From: Siphonodentalium dalli
Lineage: Eukaryota > Mollusca > Scaphopoda > Gadilida > Siphonodentaliidae
Direction of reading: 5' to 3'
DNA length: 64,000 nucleotides
Assembly (NCBI GenBank): GCA_032622095.1
Contig: CP136067.1
Location: 123,293,030-123,357,029 of the forward strand
Shown piece after piece: positions 55,434 to 64,000 of this stretch. Made by a program: the position numbers and the translations under genes. Under the pieces are notes generated by a model that did no database searches, had not been told where the DNA came from, and worked only from the letters and a program-made list of their open reading frames with translations. How positions within the stretch are numbered: the first letter of the stretch is position 1; every line of letters begins with the position of its first letter.

Positions 55434-55687
55434 CAAGCTTTGAAATAGGGTGTCTGTCATTTGCAGAATGAGGTACCCAGAGGGTGAATTTAGTGATGCT
55501 ACCCTGCATAGCAGGCTAGCATCACAAAATTCACCCTCTGGGGACCTCATTCTGCTTACACCTCAGCAAAATGAGGTTCACAGAGAGTGAATTTAGTGAT
55601 GCTAGCCCGCTATGCGGGGTAGCATCACTAAATTCACCCTCTGGGGACCTCATTCTGCAAATGACAGACGCACTATTTCAAGGCTTG
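55434..55687. mobile_element. Family A dimer (copy A23)
   Basis: Two hairpins, CAAGCTTTGAAATAG start and CTATTTCAAGGCTTG end. Its flanks match an empty relative at about 32835-32910. Confidence 0.9.
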
Positions 55688-55802
55688 GGGAGGATGATGC
55701 TATACATTAAAGTCAATGGAGCAATAAGTTATCAATGGTATTTCCAGTATTCATCAATCTATTTTGATACCCAGAACATAACAAAAGCAAACAATTATTA
55801 GA

Positions 55803-55997
55803 TTTAAAGACCCATTTAATTTTCGAGTCGCAGATTATTTTTGTTATAGTGCCTTGATATATGGATTTAATAACAATCAATGCCTTAAAATAAGATTAGA
55901 ATACTATAATTCATCATCATTTGAAATGTCTGAGTCTTAGAAGATGCCCATATAGAAATAGAAAACAGCTGAAACCACAGAAAGGTTCCCCAGGTAC
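55803..55997. mobile_element. Family G one-ended copy
   Basis: TTTAAAGACCCATTTAATTT, TATAGTGCCTTGATATATGG and ATTTGAAATGTCTGAGTC match the inverted right half of the 42.2-kb element. Confidence 0.8.
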
Positions 55998-56389
55998 GTT
56001 TTTGTTTTTGAATGTCCATACATGTCTATTTTTTTGCAGTGGGAAAGCTCAATTTTCTCCAGTGATACCTGCAGGAGTAGTTTAGAACAGAGCTCACTTA
56101 CATCAAATTGATGAACAATCATCCAACATGAAAACATAAATACAAGCAGACATTATTAATGCAAACACATCTGATATTAGGCGAATGGTTATAGAGACAG
56201 GAATTGAATAATAACACCTTTATAGACACACCAATTGAAACAGGCTCCCTTTGTGCATTAGGGGCCTGTGGCCCTGTGCGCGCATTTTGAATCAGTTTGC
56301 TGTTAAAAAATTTAATTAAATTGTGTTTTTTTAGATTGAGCTATTTGTTCAAATTAACAATCCTTTTTTTGTGTTTTTTTTGTAATTAA

Positions 56390-56545
56390 ATTTGTTTTAA
56401 ATCAAAATTTGGAAAAACTAACACCGTTACCTCTGCCAGGTACCCCGAGTTACCACACCAATTTGGTTGTAATCGGACCAGCTGTCTGGGAGAAAAATGC
56501 ACACAGACAGATGGATGGACAGACAAATCTACTCTTTTATATATA
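56390..56545. repeat. Dispersed repeat fragment with GACA-rich end
   Basis: TACCCCGAGTTACCACACCA and TTTGGTTGTAATCGGACC then CACAGACAGATGG. A related, inverted stretch is at about 51740-51850. Confidence 0.5.
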
Positions 56546-56598
56546 GATTAAAGCGTAATGAAATATTAGACAGGTGGGCCTAGAGCCGACTGCACACG

Positions 56599-56960
56599 AT
56601 GCATAGCGGGCTAGCATCACCAAATTCACCCTCTGGATACCTCATTCTGCTTAGGCCTCATCTTCTGGGAAGTATCTATAGTATCAAATTAACATTGTTT
56701 TTAGTTACGTTTTCACATCTTGGAAGTTTCTATATCCCCTAATTTGCAGAAGGTAAAATCCATAATCGATGTGCCCAATGGGTGAACATCACCAACTTCA
56801 ATCTGATCCTAGATCTACCATAGCAGTTGAGGGCCTAAGCAGAATGAGGTCCCCAGAGGGTGAATTTAGTGATGCTAGCCCGCTATGCGGGATAGCGTCA
56901 CTAAATTAACCCTCTGGGGACCTCATTCTGCAAATGACAGACACGCTATTTGCTGGCTTG
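56599..56960. mobile_element. Family A, long subtype, left end missing (copy A24)
   Basis: It starts inside the first hairpin loop (GCATAGCGGGCTAGCATCAC), complete spacer and right hairpin, ending GCTATTTGCTGGCTTG. Confidence 0.85.
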
Positions 56961-58446
56961 GCTGCAACAATGTTGCGGTCGCATGTTTCATGTTGCAATC
57001 AACAAAATTTTATTGCACAACATTGTTGCAGCTTGTCAAATTACTTTGATTTTGTTGCATGTTGCAGTCAATCGACATAACGTCATCCAATCAAGTGATT
57101 GTCGCATGCTAATTTCAGCTCTGGGTTTTCCCCAAACTTGATCGAGGCAGACATTTATAAAATACGCCATGTCTGAGAATACAAAACATCTTTTAATTCA
57201 GGATTGAAAAAGCTTATGTTACTCAATAATATGATCATACGTAAACGTAATTTGTGCCCGCTTGTTATTGTTCATGGGATTATCGGATGAATTTTTATCT
57301 TAAGAAGGATTTGCTGATAAACCCTAACGGGACACAAGAAAATAATATATACAATGTATGTAAATAATCACATATAATGTAAATGTGGATGTTTAGCTTG
57401 CCCGTGTAATATGAGTCTCATCTGTCTGGCCATCGACACAGTTCTGTCTGGAATTTTGCGCGCCGATGTAGGTTGTGATGTCATGGTGTACGTCTTGATG
57501 TCATGACGCCTTTACTGGTTTCCCAATCTTAAAAGGACTCTGCGATCTTTCAATCAGATCTTATAGTTTTCATTTGTCGGCCTTGAACCATGAGAATATT
57601 TCTTCAATCTTTTAGGCGGAAATACCATTAGAAAATGGAAGATAAAATCTAAACGGCCAGTAAGGGCACTAGAATCCTCTTTCGGGGCAAATATTTTTAA
57701 TAATTTTATAAAATATGTAAACAAAACTTTTGTATGCAATTTCAGTTTTTGTTAACCAGGGCTTTGGTTTAATTTACATTCAATTTTTTAAATATATTTG
57801 GCTTTAGGAGCATGATGTTCCTACGTATGATGAAGTATAGCTAACATTTACAGTTTTTTATTTTTGCCCTGGAGCATTTTGCCCAATTACACATTTCGAG
57901 GTGGTAATAATCAGTAAGGCTGACCCCTAGAGTTATGAATAAATTATTCTATTTTAGGTAAGTTCAATCTATTTTTAGAATGGGCTGAAAAGGTGATTAG
58001 TATATCTCATATCCGCATACATATACCCTAGGTCGCTTCGCTTCCGTGGCTTCGCCGCGGGAGAGCAGACGCTATAATATTTGAAAAATGTAATAGACTT
58101 AGGTTACACCGAGCGATGTTTGAGATGATAAACTACACTTTTTGTTGTGAAATCTTTCATCTTTGGTAGATTTTTCAGTCAATATTTTGTTATCTTTCAG
58201 TTTAGCAAATTTAGTCCCATGATGTACATCAAGCTACATCATACTAGTATTTCGAATTTGATAAATTTGTCCAACCTCTTGATTATCAGCTATATTTTTA
58301 ATGATATACATTACGCAGGTCTATACATGTAGGTTGCAATAGATAACATTATTTCAAGTGGATTATGAGATAGTTTTGACAGTCAACATTTTGTTGCAAG
58401 CCTGTTGCATCATGTGCGGTCTGCTTTAATAACTAGTTTTATATAG
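56961..58446. other. No recognised gene or repeat family
   Basis: Contains a modest imperfect repeat of GCAACAATGTTGC-type words at 56965-57060 and otherwise unremarkable AT-rich sequence. Confidence 0.5.
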
Positions 58447-58699
58447 CGCTTGATGGGAGCTAAGGTGGTACAGCATTAAAGATCCTGTGAAAGTGCATTC
58501 TCTTATATATGCGAGTCTCCCATAGGGAGCCTCGGATATATAAGAGAATGCGCTGGCTTACATGGTCAAGGTACATATTGTTAGGCCAATGTATTCTCTT
58601 ATATATGCAAGGCTCCCTATGGGAGACTCGCATATACATATATAAGAGAATGCATTGGCACATGATATTCGCAAAATTTCAGAAAGCTCCAGTCATGGA
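58447..58699. mobile_element. Family C element, decayed ends (copy C15)
   Basis: GATGGGAGCTAAGGTGGTAC start as in C4 and C10, two hairpins with an inserted TATACA, and a degenerate GCTCCAGTCATGGAATTA end. Confidence 0.75.
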
Positions 58700-59942
58700 A
58701 TTATCAATCCACCAATGTGCTCTAACACGTTCTTTGCAAACTTCAGTAGCAGTGTTCATATAAAAATTTATTAACATTTTGTGACACACTGATACTGAAG
58801 CAACACGGAGAGGACAAATATTGAAGAAATTGAAAGCGTGTCTATGAAAAATACCATAAAATAGTACTACTTGAATATAATATATTAGTATATCTAAAGA
58901 TTCTCCATCTGATTTCAGGATCCCCATAATTATCATCCTGGTTAATACAATGTTATCTCTCTAAGGATTACAATTTACAAATGGCTAATTACGGTGACAA
59001 GTTTGGTATCAGATAATCCGAAAATGTCTTGTATTTTTTTATTCAAATTGGATTGGATGGCAATGAAGTGAAAATCCTGCTTCTAACATCAATAAATATT
59101 ACCTCCAGGTGCATACATGAATACATGTAGAATAGAATTTATCGAGCCTCAATACAACAACATGTAAATGCTCACATCAAACTTACAATGTCAGTAACTT
59201 AAATAACTATAAATTAATGTACATTCTTTAATTTCACATCTAAATATCACAATTCTACTTTTGAAAAATTTTGATGTGTTTATATATATTTCTTCATTTG
59301 TACATTTTGTTAGATCTTATCAAAGAAAACTTCTGGAAGCATAACAAAGAGTCTACAGTGGCAAAAATAAATAGTTCTAAATCTTGTAACCTGTAGCTAA
59401 TAAATAGTGACAAGTGTTGGAGCTACTTCGCTTTAAAGTGGACATGGCTCATTTGAACCCAAAAATGATCTATAAGAGCATCTCAAAACATACCGACGCA
59501 GAAGATTTCCAAACAAATTTGTCGATATATCTGTGTTTCGTTTTTGTGTGTTTTTCGATAAATTTGAAAACGTTTCATTTGTGCCAGTTCAATTTTTTTT
59601 ATCAGTGGTTGCATAGACCAAGGAATGAAAATCTTGAGCTGTTGTTGCTATGAAAAGTTTGTGGTATAACATAACAATGATTATTAAAACATAGAGAAAG
59701 CAGTGGAAGAAGTTTAAAAGTTTAGTATAATTTTTCCGGACAGTCGCCTTTTATTCCATTTCCAATCCCAGGATTCCAATGAATACAGTTTTTGCTCTGG
59801 GTCCGATTGTTGTGTTTGAAGTTGTATTTTTTATGACACCAATGTGTCTTTCTGGGAAATGCATGTGCAAAGCTTGTAGAAAGGTAGTTCAGGTATTTAT
59901 CGACCTATAATGATAACGGGGAAAACTTCAAAAGCGAATATA
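58700..59942. other. No recognised gene or repeat family
   Basis: AT-rich. An open frame at 59414-59653 has no recognisable motif and is probably chance. Confidence 0.5.
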
Positions 59943-60150
59943 AAGTAATGCCCTAAATAATCGACTCCTTAACCACAGCAGAATTATGGGTAACTTTTCA
60001 GCATAAGTCGGAAATATGGCTTGTTGCCATTCATGGGAAAGCTCTCAGTGAGAGCTTTCCGATGAATGACAAGCCATATTTCCGACCAAATCCTGAAAAG
60101 TTACCCATAATTCTGCTGTGGTTAAGGAGTCGATTATTTAGGGCATTACT
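59943..60150. mobile_element. Family B foldback MITE (copy B14)
   Basis: AGTAATGCCCTAAATAATCG and its complement. Both outermost bases have decayed; small deletions in each arm. Confidence 0.85.
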
Positions 60151-60861
60151 TCAGTGTATATTGGAGCACAAACCGCCATGTGGCTTTAATATCTGATTCT
60201 GACCAAATGGTAATTGAGGGGTGTCCCAATTGGACGGTAATTCAAGTTTCATTCAACATAAACCAGCTAGTGAAATCGATTGGGATATAATACTGGTTTA
60301 CATCGAAGTATTGTTGCTTACTCTTCTGCATCAGAATTACGCCAGATCCAGTGGCAGGAATTTTGTCAAAGTTAATCAACTTTATTATCAAAATCAATAC
60401 AAATTGCTATATTTATTTTAAAGAGTGATATCTTATGGTCATAATGATGTATTAATTATAATCTAACATTTGAGTTCATTTTCTTTTGAAATTATGTAAT
60501 CATTGTGATAAAATATATTTTTCACATTAAATTAATTCTTTCAGTTGACAAGTATTATTACTTCGACTAATTGTCACATTTTATTCACATTTTATTGATC
60601 ATTTCATAATTTTAGTTGAGGTGTACTTTACAGTTAAAGTTCGCTATATAATAGTAACGCAACTGTACTTCGACGTAAAGCATTATCTATCCCTACCGAT
60701 TTAGCAAGCTGGTTTACATCAAAGGAAACTTGGGAATAATTGGATGGGACATCACTGTAGCCTCATGATATGAAGGGTGAGTAAATAAGTGTACATAAAA
60801 CTACGAATGGCAAAGAAATTATATGTGGGTTATTAAAGCAGACGAGACCAAAGTTACTTAC

Positions 60862-60897
60862 ACACAGTAGCCATCACTGAGGGGATTTTCTGTGCCC
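60862..60897 (-). CDS. Candidate small exon (unidentified gene)
   Basis: On the minus strand TGTTTTAG precedes GGCACAGAAAATCCCC, read as GTENPLSDGYC, and ends at TGTGT|GTAAGT. The entry phase fits the candidate exon at 60967-61025 (TG plus G gives Trp). No family was recognised and no downstream partner found. Confidence 0.3.
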
Positions 60898-60966
60898 CTA
60901 AAACATCAAGAGCAGTTTAATCCAGTTAAGAAGTTAACTATATATTTAAAAAATTGTGTATCATAC

Positions 60967-61025
60967 CAGGTAATGGTAGTTTCTAGGCCATCTGGATACT
61001 TAGCTGTTGGATCGGCATTGTTCAT
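60967..61025 (-). CDS. Candidate exon, possibly with start codon (unidentified gene)
   Basis: Minus-strand ATG at 61023-61025 reads MNNADPTAKYPDGLETTIT and ends CCTG|GTATGA in phase 2. Joined to the 36-nt candidate exon it gives ...TTITWGTENPLSDGYC. Hydrophilic, no signal peptide. It is upstream of LMF2 on the same strand but does not resemble LMF. It could also be chance. Confidence 0.3.
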
Positions 61026-61140
61026 GTTATATGATTACGGGTATTCCAAGTTTCCTTCGACGTAAACCAGCTAGTGAAATCGGTAGGGGTAACACTGCTT
61101 TACATCAAAGTCCAATTGCTTTACTCTTGTGGAGTTCAGA

Positions 61141-63639
61141 ACAAATATTATTTTTTTCTATGGGATATACCAGTAGATAAACTGGATTACTTTAACAATT
61201 GTGACATTTTTACCACATACCTAATTTTGTATCAGTGGAAAAACAAAAACAGTTAACATATGGAAAAAAAACATTTTGCACCCAACAAGGGATATAACTC
61301 GGGCAAAATTTGCTGGACCGACCCCAAATTTGATTTCTTGTGATGAAACCACTTACCCAGTTTTGAGTCGGTCGTAAAATGAATACTGAAGTTATCATCA
61401 GGGAAATGAAAATGTTGACGGACAAGCTTTTTTTCAAAAGGCACATAAAAATCATGACATGTGAATATTAACTTTGATAAATTTCTGTCAGAGCTAGTAT
61501 TAATCCTACCTTTCAAGTAACTGCAAGATGAATGTCATTAGCAAAATGTCATAAACATTAATAATTCTAGACTATACAATTTTCTAAAACAAGCATTCTA
61601 TAAAGCAAATAAAAGCAAGGCTGTAAAACAGTGAGATGTTAGTCATTTGTGATGTGTATGGACAATACTTCTCAATCCTAGATGTGCAACTTTGTAATGA
61701 AGATACCCACAGCAAAAGACTTCACTTGGTTATCAGTCCTTCCCTGGAGACGGGAGTGAATGCTCTCGCACCTGTATGCACTCGTAATTTTCAAATCACG
61801 GGTGCTAAAATTCGCACCGGCCCTCATCTCAAAATACTAATGGAGACTGTAATTGTTGGTTCAATAGTGAACTATTTGAAGGTTTATTTAGATCCTGTAC
61901 CATCTCAGGTCAACTATGGCATATTAAAGTGTAACTAGACATAGGTCTATTCCACAATGACGTTTTGTTTGAGAAAAACCCAACTTACAATTATAGTATA
62001 GGTGCAATATTACACCAGTCTTCTGAATTACGGGAGCAAATAAAAGGTCTCGCTGTGTTTTCCTCGTGGGAAGGACTTGGTTATTGTAATTTAAAACAAA
62101 AGATCTGACACCTAATAAGAATCAATCAAAAGAACTGCCCAAAATATATTTGTGGAGTTCTTACAATTTTAGAGACCCCCTATCCGATTTGAGGGTGTTC
62201 ATTCCAGATTAACAACATCAAAATCTATTCAAAAAGCGGTTTTGGTGACTAGAATCGGCTAATTATGAATTAAGGATGGTCAATCGCTCCCCAGAAAGTT
62301 TTATATAGTTTCCGGGGTACAGAATAATAAAATTGAATTGAGGACACCTGTCCGGAAAAGTTTCTATCAATTAATATAAATTTTATTTAGAATTTCGTAT
62401 CACATCCATGGGACAGTTTTAGGGGCTATTTTAAGAACAGAAATCTGCACACAAAAAACTTGGAGCGTACCAAAAAGGAGAACTCTAAACTGTTAGCACC
62501 CTCAATCACAGTAAATTGCATTTCAAATCTAAATTTCACCACGATCTGACAATCGAAATAAACAACATTATTATGATTTTATAGACAAATAATATACCAA
62601 CGAGCAGATGCTCATAGCCCGTTTATATATAACAACACAATTATCGCCTTATTTGGCTGCACGACGTTATCGTGTGATCGCCTCGAAAGCATTTTCATTT
62701 AGAATATGGTCCATATAACCGCCGGTGCAGTATATTCTCGGATTAAAAAATATGCCGAGAGCAAGGTGCACCCCTGGTTGAGTCTGGGATATTTGGCACT
62801 AGGGACGTAACTAGAGGGTTTGCTTTAGGGGGTCTCCACCATGGAATTTCCAATTGCACCCCACTATTTGAACCACACTAAACAAGTTTGCTTTGATTTT
62901 CCCCAACTGTTCTCTCACATACCACTAGATGGTAACCCATTCTAAATGGATCAGTAGTCTTTTTTGTGGCCAGTAGTCATGCAGGAGGGATGAAAAGGAT
63001 GGTTCGGCCCAGTATGAGAACTTTTTTTAGATCTGAAAATTACAAAACCTAACCATTAAACCCACTCAACGTGCAATTTCCTCCCATTACTGTTGCACAA
63101 ATTCTAGTATAAAAAGTGAGTCTATTTCAGACAAAGTTCAAATATAAAATATGACAAACTGCTAATCCCATTACCAATCTAACAAGACCAGTCGGACATG
63201 ATTACCCTTCAAAACAATAGCACCGGACACCAGGTTATGGCCAACCACAGGTACACACCCCATGGTACACAGCGTTTATTTTTGTACGGTTATAGTTTGC
63301 ATATACCCAATTGTATCTACATTTTATTTTAAAAATTTAGTCTTGATATTGGGATTTCTAAAAATTATGTTGCAATTGTATCCTGAAAACAATGACCAGC
63401 TATATCAAATAGTCCAAAAATGTCATAAACATACATTTTGAAGGCAGTTTGCGCGACAAGGGAGATTCCATCAACATTGTGACAGATCAAAGATTTACAG
63501 AATTTATAAATGACAAGGGGTACGCATCTAAGATGCTTTTGTCGAGTTTTTTGGCAGTCGAACCAAACTTCTGCCAATAAGGTGCACAACTCCGGGAAAA
63601 AAAGTTGGACGGTGGTATATTATTTCAATAGACCTATAT
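61141..63639. other. No recognised gene; scattered repeat-like stretches
   Basis: ATAACTCGGGCAAAATTTG at about 61290 resembles the layout of repeat D. A 100-codon frame at 61636-61938 (+) has no recognisable domain. Nothing else was identified. Confidence 0.45.
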
Positions 63640-64000
63640 ACCAAATATCAATTGAATCCGTTAATATTTCATTGAGTTATCGCACTAACGGTGATTAAAA
63701 TAGACAAACTAAGACCCATAACTCCGGGAAAAAAAATCGGACAAACCAGGTTTTCGAACTCGTCCGAGATATTGTTGCAGGAGACTCATACACCAAATAT
63801 TGTTGAAATCGGTTAATATTTCATTGAGTTATCGCGCAAACGGTGATAAAATTGCTAAAAATAGACAAACTAAGACCCATAACTCCGCGAAAAAAATTCG
63901 GACAAACCTGATTTTCGAGCTCGTCCGAGATATTGTTGCAGGAGACTCATATACCAAATATTGTTGAAATCGGTTAATATTTCATTGAGTTATCGCGCTA
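63640..64000 (+). repeat. Tandem repeat, about 161-bp period, running off the window
   Basis: AGACCCATAACTCCGGGAAA, TTCGAACTCGTCCGAGATAT, TGTTGCAGGAGACTCAT and TTTCATTGAGTTATCGCGC repeat from about 63610, with matching points at 63771 and 63932. Confidence 0.85.

Larger units (their letters stand above)
60220..61140. repeat. Three related segments, two in inverted orientation
   Basis: AACCAGCTAGTGAAATCG occurs at about 60260 and 61065. An inverted relative (CCGATTTAGCAAGCTGGTTT) is at about 60700. The 60.65-60.75 and 61.04-61.12 kb copies form an inverted pair around about 300 bp. Confidence 0.7.

Noticed and set aside
54000-64000. Search for upstream LMF2 exons (NSYGLFRR and membrane helices)
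   Set aside because: No minus-strand frame resembled them; they are probably beyond the window end.

Overview
This window is AT-rich, intron-rich animal DNA with no prokaryotic gene organisation. It carries the 3' parts of two convergent, conserved metazoan genes in a dense field of non-autonomous DNA transposons. The two protein families, the long introns and the diversity of short inverted-repeat elements suggest an invertebrate, perhaps a lophotrochozoan such as a mollusc. That placement is inference; no species-diagnostic sequence was recognised.

Gene 1 (+ strand, about 9.4-21.9 kb) is the C-terminal half of a caprin-type RNA-binding protein (CAPRIN1-like). Five phase-compatible coding exons end at a TAA at 20103-20105. 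They encode a Q/S-rich segment, an acidic linker and an RGG/YN-rich tail. A 3'UTR of about 1.7 kb contains three foldback transposons and leads to an AATAAA near 21.85 kb. Upstream exons lie outside the window or were not found in 1-9.4 kb. Gene 2 (- strand, about 44.4-53.9 kb) is the 3' end of a lipase maturation factor 2-like gene. Its four exons splice in frame through the diagnostic PHQPRLDWQMWFAALG block to a C-terminal membrane segment. Its 5' exons are beyond the window or unrecognised.

The most unusual observation is a recurring architecture. Three separate 5' splice sites in these two genes lie in tandem repeats whose unit spans the exon/intron junction: a 34-bp unit (11 units, 12 donor junctions) at an LMF2 exon, a 23-bp unit (about 31 copies) at a caprin exon, and a 39-bp duplication at another caprin exon. 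A 3' splice site in the caprin gene also has a near-identical decoy about 640 bp upstream. In two cases read-through meets an immediate in-frame stop; in the third the second donor adds 13 codons in frame.

The rest is mostly repeats. Family A is a hairpin-of-hairpins element with 8-bp target duplications (24 copies). Family B is a roughly 210-bp foldback with TA duplications (15 copies). Families C, G and H use TTAA. L elements and two longer hAT-like elements have 8-bp duplications. There is one pogo-like 1.7-kb element and one Mutator-like element. Several nested insertions (pogo-like in B, C in B, B in C, A in H) give relative ages. No rRNA, intact tRNA, CRISPR or intact transposase was seen. 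Family names (A, B, C and so on) are local to this report.
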